46,196 nt of DNA from Methanosarcinales archaeon (GCA_021108405.1 JAIOQW010000146.1:1-46196), one strand, 5' to 3'. Positions 26,650 through 35,822 are shown, counted from the stretch's first letter. Translations and numbers: made by a program. The notes: generated by a model not told the origin, from the sequence alone.

Positions 26650-27818
26650 TACGATACCTCCACGTCATTCCATTCAATTCGGGGTCTGCCTGATGCAAGA
26701 TCGTTGGCAAGTTTGTGGGTGATCTCTTTGATCTTTGCCTCTGTTTGTGGTTTGCCTCCCAGTCCAACAATGAAACCTGATACTAAAGGCCTATTGATTG
26801 AATGATAGAGTGACTCTACGATCTCTGGGAGCATAATTCCACCTTTTCCCGGTGCTATATTGCGGTCGATCACAGCTATTGCTTTTACATTCTGTAGAGC
26901 TTTACAGATAATCTCACCTGGCCACGGACGTATCACACGAAGCCGCAGCAGTCCGACCTTGATCCCTTCTTCCCGCATTTCCAGTATAGCGGCTTTAGCT
27001 GTTGTACTCATAGAGCCCTGGGTGATAAGCACCAGTTCCGCATCATCCAGCATGAATTCATCTACTGTGTGATATCTTCTACCGAATATCTTTTCAAAAT
27101 CGTTCTGTACCTCGTCAAGTACTGTTAGGGCATTACGGGATGCCAGGTGCATCTGGGCTTTATAGTCAGTATATTCATCCATGACCGGCGGACCCACTGT
27201 TACCGGACGATCAGAAGTTATAGTATGCTGCGGATCATATGCAGGCAGGAACTGTTTGACATCTTCGTAAGATGGGATGATCACAGGTTCATCGGTAAAT
27301 GAGAGTACATAACCGTCCATATTGACCATTACAGGAAGTAATACTCGTGGGTCTTCAGCTATTCTGTAGCCCTGTAATACCATATCAAGTACTTCCTGGT
27401 TATTTTCAGCATGGAACATGATCCATCCGCTGTCTCTCTGGTCAAGGAAATCATTATGGTCAGACCATAGTGTAACAGGTGCTGAAAGACCTCTTGAAAT
27501 ATTGACCATAACAATAGGAAGACGCATCCCTGATGCAATATAGAGCACTTCATGCATCAACATCAGTCCCTGGGACGAAGTAGCAGTGAATACACGAACG
27601 CCCACAGCGGCGGCTCCTATTGCCGCACTCATGACAGAATGTTCAGATTCCATCCTTTCAAAATCAGTATCAGGCAGATCTCCTTCTACCTTCCAGCGTG
27701 CCAGGGTCTCAATACATTCTGTTTGTGGAGTGATAGGAAATGTTGGAATAAAGTGCGGTTTAATTAGTCTGGCACCCCATGCAGCAGCTTCATTGCCAGT
27801 AATAAGGAGATGTTTCAT
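26649..27818 (-). CDS. porA: Pyruvate:ferredoxin oxidoreductase, alpha subunit
   Basis: Alpha subunit of the four-subunit enzyme. It carries the TPP-pyrophosphate/pyrimidine domains: FPITPQTECIETLA, ERMESEHSVMSAAIGAAAVG and TATSSQGLMLMHEV. A transketolase C-like domain follows (LITQGSMSTTAK, GLLRLRVIRPWP). The length of 389 aa matches archaeal PorA. It overlaps porD by 4 nt at its start. In acetoclastic or methane-oxidising relatives the enzyme links acetyl-CoA and pyruvate for biosynthesis. Confidence 0.92.
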   Translation of the reverse strand: MKHLLITGNEAAAWGARLIKPHFIPTFPITPQTECIETLARWKVEGDLPDTDFERMESEHSVMSAAIGAAAVGVRVFTATSSQGLMLMHEVLYIASGMRLPIVMVNISRGLSAPVTLWSDHNDFLDQRDSGWIMFHAENNQEVLDMVLQGYRIAEDPRVLLPVMVNMDGYVLSFTDEPVIIPSYEDVKQFLPAYDPQHTITSDRPVTVGPPVMDEYTDYKAQMHLASRNALTVLDEVQNDFEKIFGRRYHTVDEFMLDDAELVLITQGSMSTTAKAAILEMREEGIKVGLLRLRVIRPWPGEIICKALQNVKAIAVIDRNIAPGKGGIMLPEIVESLYHSINRPLVSGFIVGLGGKPQTEAKIKEITHKLANDLASGRPRIEWNDVEVS

Positions 27819-28099
27819 GATGATTCCTTCTCCTGCGTCATTGCATTAGTCGGGCATTCTTCCACACATATCATACATCCTTTACAGGATGTGAGGTTTA
27901 TTACCGGACCTTCCTTTGTCCAGGCAATTGCACTATCAGGACAGTAGGTATAACATATCTTGCACATGGTACATTTATCTTTATTGTAAACAGGTCTAAC
28001 AAGCCTCCATGAACTTCTATCAACTCTGGCAGCATTTCCAGGTTCCAGGATGACGGGGATGCCATGTATGCCTTTATATGATAATTCTTCCTCCCTCAT
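27815..28099 (-). CDS. porD: Pyruvate:ferredoxin oxidoreductase, delta (ferredoxin) subunit
   Basis: A 94-aa 2[4Fe-4S] ferredoxin subunit that carries electrons from the active site. Two clusters are evident: CTMCKICYTYCPDSAI and CKGCMICVEECPTNAM, both with the CxxCxxCxxxCP pattern. A short N-terminal PorD-type extension precedes them. It overlaps porA by 4 nt and porG by 1 nt. Confidence 0.94.
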   Translation of the reverse strand: MREEELSYKGIHGIPVILEPGNAARVDRSSWRLVRPVYNKDKCTMCKICYTYCPDSAIAWTKEGPVINLTSCKGCMICVEECPTNAMTQEKESS

Positions 28100-28632
28100 T
28101 ACGCCACCTCATAGCATTTTTTCACAGCGTCTTTGTTGGCTTTGATAATTTTATCCGGATATTTTGAGAGTTCTTCTTCTACAGCTCTATCGAGTGCATC
28201 CTTAGAAATGATGTTAGTGAATTTTGCCAGAGCACCCAGCATTATAGTATTGAAGATAGGCTTTCCGATTATCTCTAAGGCAATGGTAGTGGCATCTACG
28301 TGTTTAACCATAGCAGGAGTATCCAGTACAGGTTCTTGTTCTGAATTTATGATCAATAACCCGTTCTCATCCAGACCGGCTGATACATTGACAATCTCAA
28401 GCAGTGCCTTATCAAGTACTATGACTACATCAGGATCATCAATATATCCACGCTCCAGTATGGGGTTATCATCGATCCTTACAAAACTCATAACAGGTGC
28501 ACCCCGGCGTTCAGCACCGTATAGGGCAAAATCCTGTACCTGTTTTCCCATATCAAATGCAGCCTGTCCAATGATCTTGGCTGCCTTTTTGGCTCCCTGA
28601 CCGCCTCTGCCATGAATACGGATTTTATACAT
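28099..28632 (-). CDS. porG: Pyruvate:ferredoxin oxidoreductase, gamma subunit
   Basis: First gene of porGDAB. The N-terminal IRIHGRGGQGAKKAAKIIGQAA and YGAERRGAPVMSFVRI are the hallmark of the gamma domain, which contacts CoA. The length of 177 aa is normal. All four genes overlap by 1-4 nt, so they are read as one unit. The divergent PHP gene starts 86 nt upstream, and the AT-rich gap should hold both promoters. Confidence 0.93.
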   Translation of the reverse strand: MYKIRIHGRGGQGAKKAAKIIGQAAFDMGKQVQDFALYGAERRGAPVMSFVRIDDNPILERGYIDDPDVVIVLDKALLEIVNVSAGLDENGLLIINSEQEPVLDTPAMVKHVDATTIALEIIGKPIFNTIMLGALAKFTNIISKDALDRAVEEELSKYPDKIIKANKDAVKKCYEVA

Positions 28633-28718
28633 TTAAATAATAATAGTGGAACTAGTATGATATTAATTTACCCATTTTTCGGTAATTATAAAATCTTTCA
28701 CGGTGTTATATACCAATT

Positions 28719-29366
28719 ATGATAGACTTTCATACACATTCCATATTCAGTGACGGAGAACTGCTTCCCAGTGAGCTTGTACGAAGAGCAGTGGTAAATG
28801 GTTACTCGGCCATAGCTATTACTGATCATGTGGACTTCTCTAATATCGAATATGTATTAAATGGAATAAAAAAGACTGCTTATCTTGAAGAGGTATGGGA
28901 TATACAGGTACTTCCCGGTGTAGAGATCACACATGTACCGCCCCAAAAGATCTTAAAACTGGTCAATAAGGCAAGAGAACTTGGTGCAAAGATGGTTTTA
29001 GTACATGGAGAGACACTTACTGAGCCGGTGATACCAGGTACGAACCGGGCTGCTATTGAAGCGGGTGTTGATATCCTGGCACATCCGGGATTGATATCAA
29101 AGGATGATGCAATACTTGCTTCCCAATCGGGAGTATATCTTGAGATCAGTTCACGCTGTGGACATAACAGGGCAAATGGTCATGTTGCCAGAATAGCAGA
29201 GGAAGTGGGTGCTGATCTGGTTATAGGGAGCGATTCTCATTCACCGGATGATCTGTTGACCGATGAAATTGCAAGAAATGTAGCATTAGGTGCAGGGTTA
29301 AGTGAAAAACGTGTTTATGAAGCATTAGTCACAAAGCCTTTAACGATAGTAGGTTACACTAAATAA
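28719..29366 (+). CDS. PHP-domain phosphoesterase (histidinol-phosphatase-like)
   Basis: A 215-aa PHP-fold metal-dependent phosphatase. Metal-binding motifs are FHTHSIFSDGE (HxH), AITDHVDFSN, GVEITH, VHGET, LAHPG and GSDSHSPDD. It is annotated in relatives as a histidinol-phosphate phosphatase domain protein, which would complete histidine synthesis, but the substrate is not proven. There is no clear ribosome site; a TATA-like ttataaaa about 30 nt upstream suggests a leaderless message. Confidence 0.88.
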   Translation: MIDFHTHSIFSDGELLPSELVRRAVVNGYSAIAITDHVDFSNIEYVLNGIKKTAYLEEVWDIQVLPGVEITHVPPQKILKLVNKARELGAKMVLVHGETLTEPVIPGTNRAAIEAGVDILAHPGLISKDDAILASQSGVYLEISSRCGHNRANGHVARIAEEVGADLVIGSDSHSPDDLLTDEIARNVALGAGLSEKRVYEALVTKPLTIVGYTK

Positions 29367-29380
29367 ATTGTTTGCGATAC

Positions 29381-29390
29381 CTTTAAATAC
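29381..29390 (+). promoter_or_regulatory. TATA box for gar1-tfb
   Basis: ctttaaatac lies 42-51 nt before the TTG start of the Gar1 gene and is a good archaeal TATA match. Confidence 0.55.
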
Positions 29391-29431
29391 TATAAATTCA
29401 ATAAAGTAAATACTTTCGTAGAGGTGCATAG

Positions 29432-29695
29432 TTGAAAATATTAGGAACTGTACAACATATTACCAGTCATAGAAATATAATCGTTAGTGGGGATGAAAAA
29501 AAGGATATCAATAAAAAAAGTTTGAAATTACCTGTAATAAATAGTATCGTTTTTGATCGAAAAATGAACAGGATAGGGAAAGTAAATGATATTTTAGGAC
29601 CTGTAACCAATCCTTATTTTTCAGTCAGGATATCAAAAAATATCGCAGATGAGAATCTTAGAGAGTTAAAAGACAGTCATGTTTATGTTAAATAA
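29432..29695 (+). CDS. gar1: H/ACA RNP protein Gar1
   Basis: An 87-aa beta-barrel subunit of the H/ACA guide-RNA pseudouridylation complex, where it regulates substrate loading by Cbf5. Signature segments are [20 protein letters not shown] and [17 protein letters not shown]. It starts at TTG with gaggtg 5 nt upstream. It is 29 nt before tfb. Gar1-TFB pairing is common in Euryarchaeota, which supports both calls. Confidence 0.93.
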   Translation: MKILGTVQHITSHRNIIVSGDEKKDINKKSLKLPVINSIVFDRKMNRIGKVNDILGPVTNPYFSVRISKNIADENLRELKDSHVYVK

Positions 29696-29724
29696 TATTA
29701 GAAACATTGAGGGGATATGAACAG

Positions 29725-30738
29725 ATGATAGAAATAGAGAAAGAGAAAGAAGTTGAAGTATCCGAGAGGACTAAGATACGTGAAAGCATACGCCTTAGAA
29801 AAGAAAAAGAAAAGGTAGGGGCATTCGAAAAACCTAAGTTAGATTGCCCGGAATGCGGCAGTCGAAACCTGGTTCATGATTATGAGAGGGCAGAGTTGGT
29901 CTGTAATGAATGCGGTCTTGTAGTTGATTCGGATTTTATTGACCAGGGACCTGAATGGAGGGCATTTGACCATGACCAGCGTATGAAGAGGAGCAGGGTA
30001 GGCGCACCCATGACCTATACTATCCATGATAAAGGTCTGTCTACCATGATCGACTGGCGTAATCGTGATTCTTATGGTAAATCTATTTCATCAAAGAGCA
30101 GGGCACAATTATATAGACTGCGAAAATGGCAGCGCAGGATCAGGGTCAGTAATGCTACTGAACGAAACCTGGCATTTGCACTTTCGGAACTGGACAGGAT
30201 GGCAAGTGCACTGGGTCTTTCCAGGAATGTCAGGGAAACAGCGGCTGTTGTCTACAGGAAGGCTGTTGATATGAACCTTATCAGGGGTCGTAGTATTGAA
30301 GGCGTAGCTGCTTCTGCATTATATGCTGCATGCCGGCAGTGCAATGTACCGCGTACATTGGATGAAATAGCTGAGGTATCCAGGGTCAGCAGGAAGGAGA
30401 TCGGACGTACATACCGGTTTATTTCAAGAGAACTGGGGCTTAAACTTATGCCTACGTCGCCTATTGATTATATACCAAGGTTCTGTTCAGGGCTTAATTT
30501 ACATGGTGAGGTACAGTCCAAGGGTGTTGAGATATTAAGGCAGGCTGCTGAGAAGGAGCTTACTTCAGGGCGCGGACCTACTGGTGTGGCTGCTGCGGCT
30601 ATTTATATTTCCAGTATCTTGTGTGGAGATCGCAGGACACAGAGGGAAGTTGCTGAGGTTGCAGGAGTTACTGAAGTGACTATACGGAATAGGTATAAGG
30701 AACTGGCTGAGCAACTGGATATTGAGATAATATTGTGA
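29725..30738 (+). CDS. tfb: Transcription initiation factor TFB
   Basis: Bridges TBP-bound promoter DNA and RNA polymerase. The N-terminal zinc ribbon CPECG...CNECG (cysteines near residues 41-65) is followed by the B-reader/linker (GPEWRAFD) and two cyclin-like repeats, the second ending with a recognition helix [20 protein letters not shown]. The ATG at 29725 is chosen because gagggg lies about 10 nt before it; the tracked TTG at 29707 has no ribosome site. The length of 337 aa is normal and no intein is seen. Confidence 0.95.
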   Translation: MIEIEKEKEVEVSERTKIRESIRLRKEKEKVGAFEKPKLDCPECGSRNLVHDYERAELVCNECGLVVDSDFIDQGPEWRAFDHDQRMKRSRVGAPMTYTIHDKGLSTMIDWRNRDSYGKSISSKSRAQLYRLRKWQRRIRVSNATERNLAFALSELDRMASALGLSRNVRETAAVVYRKAVDMNLIRGRSIEGVAASALYAACRQCNVPRTLDEIAEVSRVSRKEIGRTYRFISRELGLKLMPTSPIDYIPRFCSGLNLHGEVQSKGVEILRQAAEKELTSGRGPTGVAAAAIYISSILCGDRRTQREVAEVAGVTEVTIRNRYKELAEQLDIEIIL

Positions 30739-30822
30739 TGAGGGTAATTTTTAGATTTTGTTGAATTATTTGAAATAACGCTCTTAAGAGATATGGGGAA
30801 TATTTAATCCGGGCGTTATTAG

Positions 30823-30839
30823 GTTTTTTTTATTTTTTT
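30823..30839 (+). terminator. T-rich terminator after tfb
   Basis: ttttttttatttttttg follows about 85 nt after the tfb stop. Runs of T are the usual archaeal intrinsic termination signal. Confidence 0.6.
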
Positions 30840-30963
30840 GGAAGATTGATCTGGGTTTTTGGATGTGAATTTTTATTTCAATAGAATCAAAGAACGCAAA
30901 GTGATCAAATGATAAGTAGTGAATATTATGTCCAATCAAATTCAACAGAGTACAACTCCCTTA

Positions 30964-31380
30964 TCACGCTGCAAGTTCATGCAGAATAATCTCCATCACG
31001 GGCTTGAAATCCAGATATTTATTCCACGTCCTCTCAACAAAACAAAACCGCACTTCCTCATTACGGCTGAATATGACCTCTCCTCGTGTAACTTCATAGC
31101 AAAAGGAGTTGGGGGCATGGTTCAGCACCCTGACATCCACCGGTAACCTGATCCTCCGCTCCAGCATCGAGGCGATGGACAGCTCGCATTCGAGTGGGTC
31201 CACATGTTCTGTTCTGGTCAGATATACAGCCACATCGATATCATGGAATCCCCAATCTTCCGGAAAACTTCCATAGATATAGGCGAATTCCACTACTCTG
31301 ATAGTAGCAATTACCTCTTTTAGTATCCCACGTATCCTATTTTTTTCCCTATTACCGGGTTTGAATCTCTTATCCTTCAT
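30964..31380 (-). CDS. MNT-type nucleotidyltransferase, antitoxin of HEPN-MNT pair
   Basis: A minimal nucleotidyltransferase with YIYGSFPEDWGFHDIDVAVYL: the GS motif (37-38) and metal-binding D47-x-D49, at the shorter spacing of 8 residues seen in one subgroup. MNT proteins of this type neutralise their HEPN partner by AMPylating the tyrosine of its Rx4HxY motif. It starts 2 nt after the HEPN gene stop. Length 138 aa. The C-terminal half (LPVDVRVLNHAPNSFCYEV) is typical of the family. Confidence 0.85.
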   Translation of the reverse strand: MKDKRFKPGNREKNRIRGILKEVIATIRVVEFAYIYGSFPEDWGFHDIDVAVYLTRTEHVDPLECELSIASMLERRIRLPVDVRVLNHAPNSFCYEVTRGEVIFSRNEEVRFCFVERTWNKYLDFKPVMEIILHELAA

Positions 31381-31382
31381 AT

Positions 31383-31811
31383 CTATTCCAGAAAGTGCAC
31401 GATTTCCTTAATATAATTCTCAAAATCAACAAGATCCGAAGTCAGTATATCAAATATTTTTTCATTATCGATCTCCCAGTAAATATGCACAAGCATGTTG
31501 CGAAATCTTGCCATATTCCCCAATCTTTCAGTAAGCTCTGCCGATATCACATCATATTCATGCAGGATTGTAAAACAATCTGAATAACTTTCAGGCACTC
31601 GTTTAAATTTTCTTGCAATGATATGGTTGCATATCGATATGGATGCTTCGATCGCTGTGATCAACCTGTATTTGGCAGAGTCTATCAAATCCGGATCACT
31701 TAAAAAAACATCCCTGCCTTTTGAGGAGATGCCATTTAATCTTTCCAATGACTGCTGGATCTCACTGATCTTTGCTGCAACAAGATTTGGATTTATAGCA
31801 TCACCGTTCAT
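31383..31811 (-). CDS. HEPN-domain RNase-like toxin (DUF86/HepT-like)
   Basis: A 142-aa all-helical HEPN protein. The active motif is intact: R104-NMLV-H109-I-Y111 in ARFRNMLVHIYW, i.e. Rx4HxY. In HepT-MntA systems this motif cleaves RNA and its tyrosine is the target of the partner. It lies first in a two-gene unit with the MNT gene, which is the usual toxin-antitoxin arrangement. A flippase pseudogene lies upstream. Confidence 0.87.
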   Translation of the reverse strand: MNGDAINPNLVAAKISEIQQSLERLNGISSKGRDVFLSDPDLIDSAKYRLITAIEASISICNHIIARKFKRVPESYSDCFTILHEYDVISAELTERLGNMARFRNMLVHIYWEIDNEKIFDILTSDLVDFENYIKEIVHFLE

Positions 31812-31943
31812 AACCTTTCACAATTCTATTACTTATTTCTCATTGTACATAAAATATTACTCTGAATTTACCAATATGCAAGAGATGCAAACACTTTTCC
31901 ATTGGTTTCCATTGCTGTTAGTGTATAAACATCACCACATTCA

Positions 31944-32672
31944 TCAGGATCTATTAGATCTTGATTCCGTAAACTGCTTTGATAGAGACTCTACAGGATT
32001 TTTCATTATATACATTACTGCCATGGCACAAGTAGTACTTGCTATAAGATATGCAATGGCTGCGCCTTCTATTCCTATTGATCTAATAAGTAGTATTGCG
32101 AGGACAAGCGTGATTACTGCTAATGCAAAGATTTCCGCTGCTGGAAGATTCTGCTAGTAGAGAACTTGAAATAGCATTAGAAATCCCATGAAGCAGACCG
32201 GTTACTGTCATTGCTATATAGAAATAGGCAGTAAATTCGGTAGAAATATTATTAGTGATCATTATCTGAAGTGCAAGACGGGGAAGACTATAAAAAATTG
32301 CTGCCAGTTAATTGCCAGCTGAGTATCCGGCCATATTCCTAATTTTAACGGTGGTGCCCAGATGTCAATTCCTGCTATGAATATAAATGAAAATAAAAAA
32401 GAGGCAATAATGGCGGCAGTCAAACACGAATTGATGATACGTTTGGTATTTTTTGGCTCTCTGGGTAGATAATATAAGAATAAGATGGGAAATCCCAGTC
32501 AGCTGATCATTGATATCAAGAACATGGCTGATATTAAAGCTGAGACAGTTCCTACTTCTTCAGGAGAATAGTAGCGTGCTGTTATCACCCAAAAAAAGAA
32601 TCCTAACACCAGGTTCAGAAGATTTGTAGACATTAGATAGAGTGCGTTTTTTATTAAAGAATCATTATACAT
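31944..32672 (-). pseudogene. Degraded polysaccharide flippase (Wzx-like)
   Basis: On the minus strand an ATG at 32672 opens MYNDSLIKNALYLMSTN and then RYYSPEEVGTVSALISAM, the N-terminus of a MATE/Wzx-type flippase closely matching the intact flippase at 42956-44212. A TGA interrupts after about 60 codons at the position where the intact protein reads MISMLGF. Frame shifts and a missing middle follow. Later frames encode TEFTAYFYIAMTVTGLLHG and finally LLIRSIGIEGAAIAYLIA, ending at 31944. About 730 nt remain of an expected 1.25 kb. The + strand ORF 31618-32157 is a shadow. Confidence 0.85.
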
Positions 32673-32816
32673 ATTTTAAAAAAAATGCATGTTTTCTTAT
32701 AAGTAACGGAACAATAAAAAGACTTCGGAGGGTTGGGTGCAGTATTATGAATTTTTTTTTAAATGTAGGTTTTATTTATAATAATTACTATTATTAAACA
32801 GGAGAAAAAAAAATTC

Positions 32817-33641
32817 ATGACTAATAGGCAGTATCTTCTTATTTTTGCAGTTGTTCTATTTTTATTTTTCTTTAAGACCATTGTCTGGCTCGTTGAATCC
32901 TGGATATATAATCCATATTATTCTCATGGGTTCTTAATACCTTTAATTTCAATATTTTTAATCCGGAGTAAAAAGGATGAAATATCATTTCAAGAAAAAA
33001 GAGATACTTCAGACACTGGTTTTTATATGTTGATCACAGGTCTTGTTTTTTATGTAATAAGTTTTTTCTGGACTATCAGGTTTCTCTCAGGAGTCGCATT
33101 AGTAATAACAATTGCCGGAGTGATCTTTTTCTTATATGGAAAGGAAGTATTAAAAGAGCTGGCTTTTCCGGTATGTTTCTTGGTATTCATGGTTCCTCTG
33201 CCACTTAACGATTACCTTGCTCCTTTTTTCCAGTATATCTCAACTGTCTGTTCTACACAATTTATAAATATGATAGGCATTTCTGCATATTATACTGGTT
33301 ATAATATCCATCTTTCCAGGGGCATTTTTGAGGTTGCTCTTCCCTGCAGCGGGCTTAATTCAATCATTTCTTTAATGGCAATTTCAGCTCTTTTTTGTTA
33401 TATGATAGAGGGGTCGGTTAAAGCAAAAGTAATTATATTTATTTCATCCATTCCAATGGCTCTTATGGGTAATATCTTAAGAATAACTGCTGTATTATTT
33501 ATTGCAGATAGGTATGGAAGCGAAGTAGCATTAAGTTTCTTTCATAGTTTTTCAAGTCTACTTCTTTTTAGTGTTTCACTTATCGGATTATTCCTGGTAG
33601 GGAGGTGTTTCGGACGGCTGAGATTCAAAAAGATCCTATAG
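32817..33641 (+). CDS. Archaeosortase/exosortase-family transpeptidase (probably ArtC, PEF-CTERM type)
   Basis: A polytopic membrane cysteine protease/transpeptidase that removes a C-terminal sorting signal and likely attaches the protein to a lipid. It has about eight helices. The catalytic set is intact: Cys177 in ALPCSGLNSI, Arg222 in GNILRITAV and His243 in SFFHSFSSL. The length of 274 aa fits. The PEF-CTERM protein encoded 3 kb downstream suggests the PEF-CTERM-linked archaeosortase C group, which is an inference from context. The ATG start is embedded in an A-rich leader with ggagaaaa upstream. It overlaps the EpsI-like gene by 37 nt. Confidence 0.88.
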   Translation: MTNRQYLLIFAVVLFLFFFKTIVWLVESWIYNPYYSHGFLIPLISIFLIRSKKDEISFQEKRDTSDTGFYMLITGLVFYVISFFWTIRFLSGVALVITIAGVIFFLYGKEVLKELAFPVCFLVFMVPLPLNDYLAPFFQYISTVCSTQFINMIGISAYYTGYNIHLSRGIFEVALPCSGLNSIISLMAISALFCYMIEGSVKAKVIIFISSIPMALMGNILRITAVLFIADRYGSEVALSFFHSFSSLLLFSVSLIGLFLVGRCFGRLRFKKIL

Positions 33642-34399
33642 CCCTTATAGGTATCATACTTCTGGCATATGTATTGCTCTTTCTTTTTGCACCACATGAT
33701 ATCATGGATTTTACTGTTGTTGATACTGAATACTGGCATGAGACCGAAAACCGGATGATTGTTAAGTCAGCATATGATTATAATAATAAGGAAAGTATAG
33801 AGCAGTTTCCTGCAACCCTGGATGATTGGAGCAGTTTTGATTATAAGTATTCTGATGTGGTTTATGATAATCTAAATGCAGAAGCTGTCTTAACCAGGGG
33901 ATATAAGAATGAGAATGATCTGGTATGGATGGATATTATCCACAGCAAGGTTGGAGAAAGTTTTCATAAACAGAAGATCTGTGTGGAAGGAGGAGGCTGG
34001 ACTGTAGTAAATGAGTCTGTAGTGCGAATCGATATAGGTGCATCGAAATACAATCCCTATACCTTCTTATGTGCTAACAGACTGGATATTGAAAAGGATG
34101 GTAGAAAACAGGTTATGATGTACTGGTTTTTATTCAAGAAGTTCGGATCAAGTAATGCTGTAACAATGATACGCCTCTCATCGCCTGTATCAAATGATTA
34201 TTCAGAGACTTTTGATACTATGAGCCAGTTTGTAAGAGATCAGCTTTTTGAAGAAATGTATGAAAATGTAGGCAAGACGCCTACTGTAATAGAAATGCTT
34301 TTTTATGGTAATAAGATATTAGCTGCTGTTGTCATATTCCTTGCTTTATTTATTCCTTTAGGATTGATTTTTAACAGGAAGATCTTGAAGAAAAGGTAA
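33605..34399 (+). CDS. EpsI-like (DUF3485) exosortase-associated membrane protein
   Basis: A 264-aa protein with an N-terminal helix (IALIGIILLAYVLLFLF), an outer-face domain and a C-terminal helix (ILAAVVIFLALFIPLGLIF) with a basic end. The motif SFHKQKICVEGGGW corresponds to the H-x4-C-x3-GGW core of EpsI/DUF3485 proteins, which in bacteria accompany or are fused to exosortases. It starts at GTG inside the archaeosortase gene, overlapping 37 nt, so the two are tightly coupled. Its role is unknown; an accessory in sorting or in polymer production is inferred. Confidence 0.78.
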   Translation: MFRTAEIQKDPIALIGIILLAYVLLFLFAPHDIMDFTVVDTEYWHETENRMIVKSAYDYNNKESIEQFPATLDDWSSFDYKYSDVVYDNLNAEAVLTRGYKNENDLVWMDIIHSKVGESFHKQKICVEGGGWTVVNESVVRIDIGASKYNPYTFLCANRLDIEKDGRKQVMMYWFLFKKFGSSNAVTMIRLSSPVSNDYSETFDTMSQFVRDQLFEEMYENVGKTPTVIEMLFYGNKILAAVVIFLALFIPLGLIFNRKILKKR

Positions 34400-34465
34400 C
34401 CGAGATCAACGGAAAAGAGTTTATTCCGAGAAATTTGAAATTCTGGAATAAATACAGGATGATAA

Positions 34466-34618
34466 AATAAACTAATTATTGAAATAAAAACAGTCAAAGA
34501 GTTTGATTCTATTCATTTAGCACAATGTTTGAATTATCTTAAGATCACTGGCCTTAGACTGTGCCTGCTTATCAATTTCAGTAAACCGAAGGTAGAGATA
34601 AAAGGGATCGTGAATTAA
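34466..34618 (+). pseudogene. C-terminal remnant of a GxxExxY-family protein
   Basis: A frame of 50 codons after a TAA reads KLIIEIKTVKEFDSIHLAQ and ends with GLRLCLLINFSKPKVEIKGI plus a stop. This is the conserved end of GxxExxY proteins (PF13366-like), a nuclease-fold family of unknown role. The N-terminal half with the GxxExxY motif is absent, so the gene is dead. Confidence 0.75.
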
Positions 34619-34755
34619 TCAAAATAGTAACCATTAACCTTATTAAGCATTATATTTATATTTGTGTTCTTGTGTTCATCCGCGGTTAATTATATTAACT
34701 CACAGGAAAACAATAAAATGTATCTTTTATTAATAAAAAACATTTAAATAAGATA

Positions 34756-34768
34756 CATATATATATAT
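34756..34768 (+). promoter_or_regulatory. TATA-like element before the 78-aa membrane protein gene
   Basis: catatatatatat lies 38-50 nt upstream of the ATG at 34806. Confidence 0.45.
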
Positions 34769-34805
34769 CAACAAAAATTTTATTTGGTAATTTCAAGGTT
34801 AAAAA

Positions 34806-35042
34806 ATGTTCACTGTAATCACAACGTTATCTAATATTCATATGCAGATCTCACCGGAAATACTTGAGAGCGGTGGAGCGCTGGCTACTGTATCTTTAAT
34901 ATTAACCAGTTTAATGGCTCTTTTACTGGTGGATTCGAAATACTGGAATAAATGGACATCCAGTACAACTGATATGTGTACTTATCCTTTACTGGTAGTT
35001 TTTGCTGCAATTGTTATATTTAAAATCATGATGGTCCTATAA
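34806..35042 (+). CDS. Small two-helix membrane protein (78 aa)
   Basis: Unrecognised. Two hydrophobic segments are visible, ALATVSLILTSLMALLLV and YPLLVVFAAIVIFKIMMVL, joined by a polar loop DSKYWNKWTSSTTDM. A TATA-like run precedes it and aaggttaaaa lies just before the ATG. It overlaps the convergent CPBP gene by 6 nt at the 3' ends. It lies between the archaeosortase and the CPBP protease gene; any link is speculative. Confidence 0.6.
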   Translation: MFTVITTLSNIHMQISPEILESGGALATVSLILTSLMALLLVDSKYWNKWTSSTTDMCTYPLLVVFAAIVIFKIMMVL

Positions 35043-35822
35043 CAGTAAAGGGAATATTCCAAAGACAAATACATTAATAGTACCGTGGATCACTACAATA
35101 AAAGGGAGGCATCTTGTTTTCTGGAAAATAAAACCGATCAACAGTCCGGCAAAACATGCAAAGAGGATCTCTCCTCCCAGGCCGTATCCCGAATGCATAA
35201 TTCCAAAAAGTATGCTTGTCATCAATAGACCGCGGTTCATTTCTAAAAGTTTCTCAAACCTGCATTGTAATATGGATCTGAAGATCAACTCTTCTACTAT
35301 TGGGATAATAATAAACATGATCAGGATTAAATTTATTATATTAGGTACTGAAGAATTATCGATAATCGGTTCCGGATGAATGATGTAAAATTCTATCCAA
35401 GATAATAAAAATCCAATAAATAAAGCGGCTGGTATGTATAATAGTGGATTAAGTTGCATTTTATCACAATTCAATCCTACTTCCTTTTGTGTAAATCCCT
35501 GGTGCTTTAATAGCAAATATATAGGGATAAACATTATACCATAAATAATAGAGATCCAGTAGATGCTGGGAACAAAGAATATGGGAACAGCCATATTAAC
35601 GATCCTTAATAAAAGCAGAAGAATGATGGATTGCAGAAGGGGTTTGATATTCTGATCCTCAAAGGTATGGGCAATATTTTTATCAGTTACGATTAGAATA
35701 GTAATAGCCTGAAGATTTATTATATGTACTACCATACCAGCCAGGGGATTACCTGTATATATTAGAATTTCTCCTATAATTAATGCCGTTACTGTTAAAA
35801 ATGATAGTAAAATAGATCTCAT
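35037..35822 (-). CDS. CPBP-family intramembrane metalloprotease
   Basis: A 261-aa polytopic protein of the CAAX-protease/bacteriocin-processing family. Catalytic motifs are visible: EELIFRS (EExxxR) in the C-terminal half, FGIMHSG (FxxxH) and VIHGTINVFVF (HxxxN). About seven to eight helices. The substrate is unknown. Its location beside an archaeosortase hints at a role in processing surface proteins, but such genes occur in many contexts. The start overlaps the preceding small gene by ATGA. Confidence 0.87.
   Translation of the reverse strand: MRSILLSFLTVTALIIGEILIYTGNPLAGMVVHIINLQAITILIVTDKNIAHTFEDQNIKPLLQSIILLLLLRIVNMAVPIFFVPSIYWISIIYGIMFIPIYLLLKHQGFTQKEVGLNCDKMQLNPLLYIPAALFIGFLLSWIEFYIIHPEPIIDNSSVPNIINLILIMFIIIPIVEELIFRSILQCRFEKLLEMNRGLLMTSILFGIMHSGYGLGGEILFACFAGLLIGFIFQKTRCLPFIVVIHGTINVFVFGIFPLLL

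Larger units (their letters stand above)
34400..34805. other. Gene-free stretch with decayed fragments
   Basis: It holds a GxxExxY-family remnant (34466-34618), a short block ttgtgttcttgtgttcatccgcgg (near 34663-34686) similar to dispersed cacggat-type elements, and a TATA-like run (34756-34768) before the next small gene. Confidence 0.55.

Noticed and set aside
31618-32157. 179-aa plus-strand ORF
   Set aside because: It lies opposite the HEPN gene and the flippase pseudogene, both of which have clear family motifs. This is a shadow frame.
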